From CANJQH01 sp031368515 (GTDB taxonomy: Bacteria; Chloroflexota; Anaerolineae; J036; Brachytrichaceae): DNA of 5,632 nucleotides. The DNA lies in NCBI GenBank assembly GCA_031368515.1, contig JANMNW010000486.1, forward strand, positions 1 through 5,632. Direction: 5' to 3'. Below the pieces are notes generated by a model, which did no database searches, had not been told where the DNA came from, and saw only the letters and a program-made list of their open reading frames with translations. A program made the position numbers and the translations under genes. This document shows positions 1 to 5,632 of this stretch, piece by piece. The stretch's first letter is position 1; the number at the start of each line of letters is the position of its first letter.

Positions 1-1281
1 GACGCAGCCACAAGCGTTGGCTCGCTGCAAGATACGCTGCTGTGGCGCGATGCGATGTCACCCGCCACAAGCGACGAAGCAGTTGTCTTTGAGCAGGTGC
101 CGTTCGATCATCCGCTATGGGTGCTGTACTCAAGCGGCACCACCGGTCTGCCCAAGCCCATTGTGCATGGGCATGGCGGCATGCTGCTCGAACATTTGAA
201 GTCGACCCATTTGCACAATGACATCAAGGCCGATGATTGTTTCTTCTGGCACACCAGCACGGGCTGGATGATGTGGAATTACGTGATCGGCAGCCTGCTC
301 AATGGCAGCAGCGCGTTGCTGTATGACGGCAGCCCGGCCTATCCAGACATGAACGCCTTGTGGTCGCTGGCGGCCGAGGCCGGCGTCACCTACTTCGGCA
401 CTTCGGCCGCGTTCATCGCGGCGTCGATCAAAGCCGATGCGCGACCCAATCAAGAAGTCGATCTCAAACGCATCCGCGCGGTGGGCTCGACCGGATCTCC
501 GCTGACAGTGACAGGCTTTGAGTGGGTGTATGCCCATGTGCATCCATCCGTCGCGCTCGAACCGCTGAGCGGCGGCACCGATGTGTGTACGGCGTTTGTC
601 GGAGGCGCGCGCATCCTGTCTATTTACGCCGGAGAGATGCAAACGGCGGAGCTGGGCGCGTGCGTGCGCGCGTTTGATGAGTCCGGGCGGTCGGTGACCG
701 GCGCTGTCGGCGAGCTTGTCGTTACGCAGCCGATGCCCTGCATGCCGGTGGCCTTCTGGAACGATCCAGGGCACGCGCGCTATCGCGCCAGCTACTTCGA
801 ACAATATCCCGGCCAGTGGCGGCACGGCGATTGGATCAAGATCAACGCTCGCGGCGGCTGCGTGATCTACGGCCGTTCGGACAGCACCATCAACCGCCAC
901 GGCGTGCGCATGGGCACAAGCGAAATCTACCAATCGGTCGAAGCGCATCCAGAAATCGCCGACAGCCTGATCGTAGATCTGGAGCTGCTCGGGCGCGACT
1001 CGCACATGCCGTTGTTTGTCGTGCTGCGTCGCGGCGCCAGATTGGACGAGGCGCTCAAGCTGCGCATCTGTCAATGCCTGCGCAACGACGTCTCACCGCG
1101 CCATGTGCCGGACGAGATTGTGGAGATCGCCCAGGTGCCCTATACGTTGAGCGGCAAGAAGATGGAAGTGCCGGTGCGGCGCATCCTGTTGGGCCAGCCG
1201 GTCGATGCGGCGGCAAACCGCGGGGCCATGCGCAACCCCGAAGCGCTGGATTTCTTCATCGCGCGCGCCGCCTGCCTGTAG
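1..1281 (+). CDS. Acetoacetyl-CoA synthetase (acetoacetate--CoA ligase), 5'-truncated by window edge
   Basis: This enzyme joins acetoacetate to CoA using ATP, giving acetoacetyl-CoA, AMP and PPi; it is a cytosolic member of the ANL (acyl/aryl-CoA synthetase) superfamily. The frame is open from base 1, so the ATG at 55 is internal; 426 residues are visible, and since the family usually has about 650, roughly 220 are missing. Motifs seen in order: the AMP/phosphate loop SSGTTGLPKP (130-159); the family-typical GWMMWN (262-279); SGGTDV (568-585); HGDW (823-834); YGRSD (868-882) leading into the hinge; and the C-terminal SGKKMEVPV (1150-1176), whose first Lys (1156-1158) is the expected adenylation lysine. 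The WMMWN block and the KKMEVPV ending favour acetoacetate over acetate as substrate, an inference from family resemblance. No frameshift is seen; it ends in TAG. In other bacteria the enzyme serves use of acetoacetate from ketone bodies, leucine or polyhydroxybutyrate. No partner gene is visible here. Confidence 0.93.
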   Translation, partial: DAATSVGSLQDTLLWRDAMSPATSDEAVVFEQVPFDHPLWVLYSSGTTGLPKPIVHGHGGMLLEHLKSTHLHNDIKADDCFFWHTSTGWMMWNYVIGSLLNGSSALLYDGSPAYPDMNALWSLAAEAGVTYFGTSAAFIAASIKADARPNQEVDLKRIRAVGSTGSPLTVTGFEWVYAHVHPSVALEPLSGGTDVCTAFVGGARILSIYAGEMQTAELGACVRAFDESGRSVTGAVGELVVTQPMPCMPVAFWNDPGHARYRASYFEQYPGQWRHGDWIKINARGGCVIYGRSDSTINRHGVRMGTSEIYQSVEAHPEIADSLIVDLELLGRDSHMPLFVVLRRGARLDEALKLRICQCLRNDVSPRHVPDEIVEIAQVPYTLSGKKMEVPVRRILLGQPVDAAANRGAMRNPEALDFFIARAACL

Positions 1282-1323
1282 CCGGCGGCACAGCAGTGGC
1301 GCTCAGCCGAAATGCTCATAGGC

Positions 1324-1375
1324 GCGACATTGTTGTCTGCAGTCAACGACAGGGTCGGGACCTTTGTCGCATTTT
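1324..1375 (+). terminator. Weak terminator-like inverted repeat after the ligase gene
   Basis: GCGACA (1324-1329) is the exact reverse complement of TGTCGC (1365-1370), and the second arm is followed directly by ATTTT (1371-1375). The 35-base interior is long, but it contains a smaller GTTG/CAAC pairing (1332-1335 with 1344-1347). The arms are short and the T run has only four bases, so this is a poor intrinsic terminator. It is the best candidate between the ligase stop and the next promoter; termination by Rho or none at all are alternatives. Confidence 0.25.
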
Positions 1376-1430
1376 GATACATATTTAGTGAAAGGCCATG
1401 CGCCGTCCTGCCAAGTGCACCGACTATAGG

Positions 1431-1449
1431 TTGACAAGTACTCAGTCAA
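1431..1449. promoter_or_regulatory. Dyad overlapping the -35 box, possible operator
   Basis: TTGAC (1431-1435) and GTCAA (1445-1449) are exact inverted copies separated by nine bases, and the spacer contains the palindrome AGTACT (1437-1442) almost at the dyad centre. The arrangement covers the -35 box and is of a size that a dimeric regulator could bind. It may be chance, because the arms are only five bases long. No regulator gene lies in the window. Confidence 0.25.
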
Positions 1450-1459
1450 GAACCATAGC
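1431..1459 (+). promoter_or_regulatory. Candidate sigma-70-type promoter for the β-helix protein gene
   Basis: TTGACA at 1431-1436 matches the -35 consensus exactly. Exactly 17 bases later, CATAGC (1454-1459) is the only usable -10 and keeps just the central ATA of TATAAT. Initiation near 1466 would give a leader of about 40 bases. The exact -35, ideal spacing and position in the only gene-free stretch support it; the poor -10 is against it. A weak -10 of this kind could mean activator dependence. Confidence 0.4.
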
Positions 1460-1476
1460 AGCACTCGGACAAACTA

Positions 1477-1499
1477 AGGGATTCACATCCCTGCGGGGT
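1477..1499 (+). promoter_or_regulatory. Leader with two mutually exclusive hairpins next to the ribosome binding site
   Basis: Hairpin A pairs AGGGAT (1477-1482) with ATCCCT (1487-1492) around the four-base loop TCAC, with six perfect pairs. Hairpin B uses the same ATCCC (1487-1491) to pair with GGGGT (1495-1499) around the three-base loop TGC, including one G-T pair. Since GGGG (1495-1498) is the likely Shine-Dalgarno sequence, A leaves it free and B hides it. The geometry is read directly from the sequence; a regulatory role is inference. I do not recognise a known riboswitch class. Confidence 0.35.
1495..1498 (+). promoter_or_regulatory. Ribosome binding site deciding the start at 1507
   Basis: GGGG lies eight bases before the ATG at 1507, a normal spacing. 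This start also gives a complete signal peptide with positive residues at its front. The next in-frame ATG, at 1537, would remove those charged residues. The match to GGAGG is incomplete, so the site is probably only moderately strong. Confidence 0.5.
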
Positions 1500-1506
1500 A
1501 ACGGCA

Positions 1507-1590
1507 ATGCGGTCGGTCAAGTTCATCACACTCACCATGACCCTTTTGCTGGCGCAGATGGCCACAACCACACCTTCGCCAGCGCTCGCG
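1507..1590 (+). other. Signal peptide of the β-helix protein
   Basis: Residues 1-28 comprise a short charged front (R2, K5), a hydrophobic core around FITLTMTLLLAQM, and a cleavage site with small residues at -3 and -1 (A26-L27-A28, then D29). No lipobox cysteine is present, so a free secreted protein is expected rather than a lipoprotein. There is no twin-arginine motif. Confidence 0.85.
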
Positions 1591-4500
1591 GATAGCACAC
1601 TCGTGTCCGTGCGGCCGTCCACGATGAACGGCTGGGCGCTCGGCGAAGTGAGCGCGGCAGAGTTAGTGCCGTCCAGCGCCACCGCATTCGTGTTTGGTCC
1701 GGGCACGCCGCCCATCGGCAATGGCGGAATACAAATGACCGTCACTAACGCCATCAGCCACCCAAGCGCCACGCGACCCATGCTTGGCGTACGGCTTGAC
1801 GACCTGACAAAAATCACCTACGCCACACTGGTCGGTTCGCCGGCGGTAGCCACCGAACTCCAGTTCGCCATCGACCTGACCGCGACTGACAGCTATGTCG
1901 GCGACCAAGGCAGCATCATTTTTGATCCAGCCTTGCAGGTGACAGGCGTCGTCTCTCCAGGCATATGGCAGGAGTGGGATGCGCTAAATGGGCGCTGGTG
2001 GGCAACGCCGGAAGCTGGAGCGCTGGCGACGGAATGCACGGCTGCGGCGCCGTGCGGCATGGCGACGATCCTGTTGCGCTTTCCGCACATCGCGCTGCAT
2101 TCGCTGAACGGGTCGGTGTCGCTCAGCGCGCGCGCAAGCGCCACGCCCTACACCACCCATGTTGACGATTTGATCATCGGAGTCAACGGCAGCACCACGG
2201 TCTACGATTTTGAGCCCGAAATTCCCTGCACGGCAGTTTGCTGGGTTGATCCGTCCACCGGCAACGACCGCTTCGGCGGCGCATCGCCCGGCGCGGCCAA
2301 ACGCAGCATTCAGGCGGCCATCGACGCCGTGTCTCCGCTTGGCACAGTTCGGGTGCGACCGGGCGACTATCACGAGGTTGCGGCCGACAGAACGCTGGAC
2401 AGCGGCAGCGGCCCCCACACCTTCGGCCTGTTTGTTCCCGCCACGAAATTCGGCGTTACGCTGCAAGGCGTCGACAGCGGCAACGGCGCGATCGGCTACT
2501 GGGCCAGCGTGGCAGCCACCATCTACACCAGCGCGACCAATTCGCCCGGCCCAAGCGGCATCTTTATTGAAGGCGACAACGTCAGCATCGTGGGATTGCG
2601 CATCGCGGAAAACGGTCCCACGCGCGATCGCACCATCGAGGTAATTGGCGACGGCTTCACATTGCGCGACGCTGAAGTGTCCGATCCGGCCGGGCGAGTT
2701 TTCATCCACGACCCGCGCTATAACAGCGGCAGCGGAGCGGCGCACGTCGTGCGGTATCTCATCAACGGCAATCGCTTCTCCAACGGCGCAAGCGTTGAAG
2801 TGGCCAATGGCGCGGGCGCCAGCGGCGCGTCAAGCGACCGGGCCATCACAAACAACATCTTTGTGCAGCCCTTCGATCAGCCCTCAATAGTGTTCACCGG
2901 CCCAGGCACCGGCCTGCCCGGCTACAACTATCCAATCGGCGGCGCCAACATCGGCGGCAACAACTTCAACAACACCGCCGCGCCAAATGGCGCTCACATT
3001 CGCGTGCGCGGCGACTACGACAATTCGAAGTTCGACTGGCGCTCGTACTGGGAAAGCAACACCTACAACAGGGCGGTGATCGCCGGTGCTGCGCCGCCCG
3101 ACAATGTGCGGGCGATCAACCTGGTGGACGGCCCGTATCTGTTCGACAACACCCGCGAGATTCACACCTCGATTCAGAATCGGATCGACATGGCGCAGGC
3201 GGGCGACACGCTGCTGGTCAAAGCCGGCGATTATGCCGAGCGGCTGACCATCGGCAAAGCGCTGACGATCAACGGCGCTGGCGCGGGCATGCGCGCCAAA
3301 AACCGCGTTGGCGCGCCCAGCACGCTGCGCGTCACAAGCGGCGTAACTGCGGCTATTGTGATCGAGGCCAACGATGTGACCCTCAACGGATTCACATTCG
3401 ATGCGACGGGCTCGGATGCGGGCTGGATTGCCACTGCGTATGCTGGCCCGGGCAATCCGCGCTACGAGCGCCTGCGGATTCTCAACAACACGCTCGTCGG
3501 CGACGCTGGCGGGCTTGATCTGCACAACCAGGACGATTTGCTAATCGAAGGCAACTTTTTCGATCGGCTGGGCGACGACGCTGTGCGTGTCTCGGCCGCC
3601 ACCGCTCTGGATGCCGGCTCCAACCATTTGGTGTATCGCGGCAACGACAGCCTGAACAACGCCGGCGCGCATTTGCGCACGGTTGGCGCCGGACATCACA
3701 CCCTTTGGATGCGCGACAATCGCGCCGCAGGCGATTCGGCCGTGCTGAGCGGCATCTCCGAGGCGACCATCTTTTACAACACGTTTGCCGGCGCATCCAA
3801 CCCGCAGGGCCAGCTGGTGCTGCTGGAAGGCAATCGCCAGTTCACTATCACTGCCAACAGTTTTGCCAGCATTGCGGCGCCGGCAATCGCGGTGCTTGGC
3901 GCAAACTGCGGCTTGACGATCACAAACAACCTCATCGCCGCCAACTCAGTCGGCATCACGCAGCATGTGGCGCTGCTCGACCTGCGCGGCGTGCAAAGCT
4001 ACACCCTGGTTCAGGGCAATGTCATTACCATCAACGGCGGCAACAGCGGCCCGATGCATGGCATCGGCATCGACAATGCCCAAGGCGAAATGTTGATCGT
4101 CTCAAACACGCTGCGCGGAGGCGGGCCGCCCCTTGCGCGCGCGGTCGCGCTGCGCCGGCAGATCGCCGACGCCGGCGATTTGCCGCCGGCGGCGGGCATT
4201 CGGCTGAACGCCGCTATGGGCGCAAGCGCGCGCGTGACGATCACACAAAACAGCATCACAGCGTTCCAGAACGGTCTGCACCGCTTCGGCGCGGCGGCAG
4301 GCGGCAGCGTGACGTTCACACGCAACAACTTGTCCGGCAACTTTTTTCATGGCGTGCTAAACGACAGCCAGGATCTCTTCGACGCGCAATGCAACTGGCA
4401 CGGTCATGCCAGCGGGCCGGCCGGCGCGGGCGCCGGGAGCGGCTCGCCCGTATCTCAGGGCGTGGACTTTTCACCCTGGCTGATCAGCCCGGATCTCAAC

Positions 4501-4842
4501 AGCGCGTGTCAGTCGCTGTCGCTGACGATTGTGATGCAGGTGATTGGCATTGCGCCGCCATCGCCATGGGCCATTTTGGGACCGAGCGGCGTTTTGACGA
4601 TTACAGCCGTCGGCGGTCAACACACGTTGAGCGACATTTCTCCAGGCACGTTCACGCTGGTGCAACAGCCGCAACCGGGTTACCGAACGGCATCGGTTTG
4701 CAGCAACGGCGCCTTTGGAACTGAAGCGCTAGGCGTTGAACTGCAGGCTGACGCCGAGCTGGTCTGCACCTTCACCAGTACCTTTATCGGCGGCCACATA
4801 CAGCTGTTGCCCATGGTCGGCAATCAAGCCCGCAATCAGTAA
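1507..4842 (+). CDS. Large secreted right-handed parallel β-helix repeat protein with C-terminal prealbumin-like domain
   Basis: This is a complete 1111-residue exported protein of unknown precise role. Residues 1-28 are a Sec signal peptide. About 29-240 form a β-rich sandwich-like module ending in VDDLIIGV (219-226) and VYDFEPE, a pattern common ahead of bacterial β-helices. A first β-helix follows CWVDPSTGND (from 245), with the entry motif AKRSIQAAIDA (264-274) and GTVRVRPGDYHE (279-290). A second entry motif (about 543-594, containing GDTLLVKAGDYAE) opens a second helix running to about 960, with repeated hydrophobic-x-x-N-x-hydrophobic rungs. CNWHGHASGP (from 962) and VDFSPWL (986-992) close the helix. 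Residues about 1004-1095 resemble a prealbumin-like/SpaA-type domain with C1065 and C1087, and the protein ends in a short LLPMV tail. Likely locations are the cell surface or medium; binding or degrading polysaccharide, or adhesion, are possible, but I see no catalytic residues I can assign. It has no obvious operon partner. Confidence 0.9.
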   Translation: MRSVKFITLTMTLLLAQMATTTPSPALADSTLVSVRPSTMNGWALGEVSAAELVPSSATAFVFGPGTPPIGNGGIQMTVTNAISHPSATRPMLGVRLDDLTKITYATLVGSPAVATELQFAIDLTATDSYVGDQGSIIFDPALQVTGVVSPGIWQEWDALNGRWWATPEAGALATECTAAAPCGMATILLRFPHIALHSLNGSVSLSARASATPYTTHVDDLIIGVNGSTTVYDFEPEIPCTAVCWVDPSTGNDRFGGASPGAAKRSIQAAIDAVSPLGTVRVRPGDYHEVAADRTLDSGSGPHTFGLFVPATKFGVTLQGVDSGNGAIGYWASVAATIYTSATNSPGPSGIFIEGDNVSIVGLRIAENGPTRDRTIEVIGDGFTLRDAEVSDPAGRVFIHDPRYNSGSGAAHVVRYLINGNRFSNGASVEVANGAGASGASSDRAITNNIFVQPFDQPSIVFTGPGTGLPGYNYPIGGANIGGNNFNNTAAPNGAHIRVRGDYDNSKFDWRSYWESNTYNRAVIAGAAPPDNVRAINLVDGPYLFDNTREIHTSIQNRIDMAQAGDTLLVKAGDYAERLTIGKALTINGAGAGMRAKNRVGAPSTLRVTSGVTAAIVIEANDVTLNGFTFDATGSDAGWIATAYAGPGNPRYERLRILNNTLVGDAGGLDLHNQDDLLIEGNFFDRLGDDAVRVSAATALDAGSNHLVYRGNDSLNNAGAHLRTVGAGHHTLWMRDNRAAGDSAVLSGISEATIFYNTFAGASNPQGQLVLLEGNRQFTITANSFASIAAPAIAVLGANCGLTITNNLIAANSVGITQHVALLDLRGVQSYTLVQGNVITINGGNSGPMHGIGIDNAQGEMLIVSNTLRGGGPPLARAVALRRQIADAGDLPPAAGIRLNAAMGASARVTITQNSITAFQNGLHRFGAAAGGSVTFTRNNLSGNFFHGVLNDSQDLFDAQCNWHGHASGPAGAGAGSGSPVSQGVDFSPWLISPDLNSACQSLSLTIVMQVIGIAPPSPWAILGPSGVLTITAVGGQHTLSDISPGTFTLVQQPQPGYRTASVCSNGAFGTEALGVELQADAELVCTFTSTFIGGHIQLLPMVGNQARNQ
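3469..4353 (+). repeat. Degenerate β-helix (PbH1-like) rungs, protein-level repeat
   Basis: Within the second helix a short pattern of alternating hydrophobic residues around an Asn recurs, usually every 22-30 residues. Examples are RILNNTL (from 657), LIEGNFF (from 679), IFYNTFA (from 755), ITANSFA (from 781), ITNNLIA (from 805), VQGNVIT (from 835), VSNTLRG (from 865), ITQNSIT (from 912) and FTRNNLS (from 937). The recurring Asn would form the ladder inside the helix turns. The DNA itself has diverged and shows no recent tandem duplication. Confidence 0.75.
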
Positions 4843-4843
4843 G

Positions 4844-4866
4844 CGCGCGCTCGTTTACAGCGCGCG
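4844..4866. terminator. GC-rich inverted repeat between convergent genes
   Basis: CGCGCGC (4844-4850) can pair with GCGCGCG (4860-4866), making seven G-C pairs around a nine-base loop. It spans the 12-base gap and the last codons of the minus-strand gene, so it could act as a shared stop for both transcripts. Neither side has a T run, and alternating GC stretches arise easily in this composition. Confidence 0.3.
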
Positions 4867-5632
4867 GCGCAAAATGCCCTCAAGCGCGTCGACGGACAGC
4901 GGGCGCGCGGACATGCGCACCAGCCGCGCATAGGTCATGGCTTGTTCGGCCATCGGCCGAATGCTGCGCTCTTCGACGCCGATGTCGCGCAGGCGCATCG
5001 GTAGCCCGACATCGGCTTTCAGCTTTTGAATCGCCTCGACGCAGCGGTCGGGTGCGCGCGCCTCGCCCAGCCATTCGGCGATCGCTGCAAAGCCGGACGG
5101 ATTCGACGGCAGCAAATATTCGACCACGTAGGGCAGCAACAATCCGGTTCCCAAGCCGTGCGGCGTGTGTGTGAGCGCGCCAACCGGATACTGCAGCGCG
5201 TGGACGGCGCTCAGCCCGGCGTTGGAAAACGCCATGCCGGCCAGCAGCGCCGCCAGATGCATGCCTTCGCGCGCCCGCGCGTTTTTGGGCTGATATACCG
5301 CCTCGCGCAGATGCGTGCCAGTAAGTTTGATGGCGCGTTCGGCCAGCGCATCGGTGAGATCGAAGCGGCCGCCAAATTGCGGGCGCAACCCCGGCGGCGG
5401 CTCAAATGCCTGAAATCCGATCACCGTCATTGTTTCAACCGCATGGGCCAGCGCATCCATACCACTTTCCGCGGTAACTTTGGGCGGACACGACACCGTC
5501 AGCATCGGATCGACCAGAGCCAGGCTGGGCCGCACAAACGGCGAGGCCACCGCCAGCTTGAGCTGCTGCGCGGTGTCTTCGATCACAGCGACCGGTTCGG
5601 TTCGTCGCCTCGTGGCGCGCAGTCGCTCGTGC
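4855..5632 (-). CDS. Iron-containing (group III) alcohol dehydrogenase family protein, 5'-truncated by window edge
   Basis: This is the C-terminal, metal-binding part of an NAD(P)-dependent Fe-type alcohol dehydrogenase; the usual length is about 380-400 and about 258 residues are visible. The stop is at 4857-4855, and the frame is open to base 5632, so the GTG at 5586-5584 is internal. Counting from that GTG, the four expected metal ligands are present: Asp and His in GMDALAH (5457-5455 and 5445-5443), His in AVHALQYP (5202-5200), and His in TPHGLG (5160-5158). These match by spacing the D-x3-H and H-x13-H ligands of E. coli FucO. The stretch KLAVASPFVRPSLALVDP and an insert after HAVET (about 52-75) recall hydroxyacid-oxoacid transhydrogenases (ADHFE1 type), while the short TPHG segment is like ordinary alcohol dehydrogenases, so the substrate cannot be named. 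The glycine-rich GTGSE motif expected just upstream of VAVIED is not evident. It is convergent with the β-helix gene and in no visible operon. Confidence 0.9.
   Translation of the reverse strand, partial: HERLRATRRRTEPVAVIEDTAQQLKLAVASPFVRPSLALVDPMLTVSCPPKVTAESGMDALAHAVETMTVIGFQAFEPPPGLRPQFGGRFDLTDALAERAIKLTGTHLREAVYQPKNARAREGMHLAALLAGMAFSNAGLSAVHALQYPVGALTHTPHGLGTGLLLPYVVEYLLPSNPSGFAAIAEWLGEARAPDRCVEAIQKLKADVGLPMRLRDIGVEERSIRPMAEQAMTYARLVRMSARPLSVDALEGILRRAL

Noticed and set aside
130..1074. Long open frame of 314 codons on the minus strand opposite the ligase gene
   Set aside because: It lies wholly within a confidently identified coding sequence, its translation is rich in Arg, Ala and His without recognisable motifs, and long antisense frames are expected in GC-rich genes.
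1267..1289. GCCGCC/GGCGGC inverted repeat across the ligase stop codon
   Set aside because: Six pairs with an 11-base loop and no following T run; typical background pairing in this GC-rich coding end.
816..1388. Plus-strand frame of 190 codons overlapping the ligase end
   Set aside because: Low-complexity Arg/Ala-rich translation in a frame shifted from the ligase, whose own frame is intact through the conserved C-terminal lysine motif.
1451..1506. Passing resemblance of GGACAAAC...TGCGGGGTAACGG to the core of the GEMM-I cyclic di-GMP riboswitch
   Set aside because: The P2 hairpin with its GAAA tetraloop cannot be formed from the bases before GGAC, and the outer P1 pairing is not evident; a covariance-model search would settle it.
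1398..1595. Small plus-strand frame of 65 codons starting in the intergenic gap
   Set aside because: The nearest purine-rich stretch (AAAGG) is only two bases from its ATG, it begins upstream of the better promoter, and it runs out of frame into the signal peptide region; no family resemblance.
1984..2745. Minus-strand open frame of 253 codons opposite the β-helix gene
   Set aside because: Composition is Ala/Arg/Val-rich with no domain pattern; it is a codon-bias shadow of the secreted protein gene.
3705..4724. Plus-strand open frame of 339 codons in another frame of the β-helix gene
   Set aside because: Its product is extremely rich in Arg, Gln and His and overlaps clear β-helix rungs in the true frame.
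5079..5086. GCGATCGC octamer, identical to the cyanobacterial HIP1 repeat
   Set aside because: I noticed only this copy, within coding sequence; a single octamer is expected by chance in GC-rich DNA and says nothing about lineage.

Overview
The window holds two partial housekeeping-type enzyme genes flanking one complete, large, secreted β-helix protein gene. GC content is high (roughly 60% by eye), and all three genes show the G/C-rich third positions expected of such a genome. The secreted protein combines a β-sandwich, tandem right-handed β-helices, a 'CNWxGxxSGP...VDFSPWL' closing motif, a prealbumin-like C-terminal domain and a final '-LLPMV-' tail. From family knowledge this build is frequent in Chloroflexota (Anaerolineae/Caldilineae-type genomes), so a Chloroflexota environmental genome is my best guess. 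That is an inference; no rRNA or marker gene is present to prove it.

Layout: 1-1281 (+) is the C-terminal two thirds of an acetoacetyl-CoA synthetase (acetoacetate--CoA ligase), open at the left edge. 1282-1506 is a non-coding gap. It holds a weak terminator-like inverted repeat, an exact TTGACA -35 box inside a dyad, and a short leader in which two mutually exclusive hairpins can form, one of which would cover the Shine-Dalgarno sequence of the next gene. 1507-4842 (+) is an 1111-residue exported β-helix protein with a clear signal peptide. After a gap of only 12 bases, 4855-5632 (-) is the C-terminal two thirds of an iron-type (group III) alcohol dehydrogenase, convergent with the β-helix gene and open at the right edge.

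How the genes relate: the ligase activates acetoacetate in the cytoplasm and the dehydrogenase would be a cytoplasmic NAD(P)-dependent oxidoreductase. The β-helix protein is extracellular and has its own apparent promoter and convergent end, so it is probably an independent transcription unit. I see no evidence of a shared pathway, and no mobile element, CRISPR array, tRNA or rRNA. The most interesting points are the possible SD-sequestering leader switch, the duplicated β-helix entry module, the C-terminal tail of the secreted protein, and the mixed family character and unclear N-terminal edge of the dehydrogenase. I found no convincing new multi-gene system.
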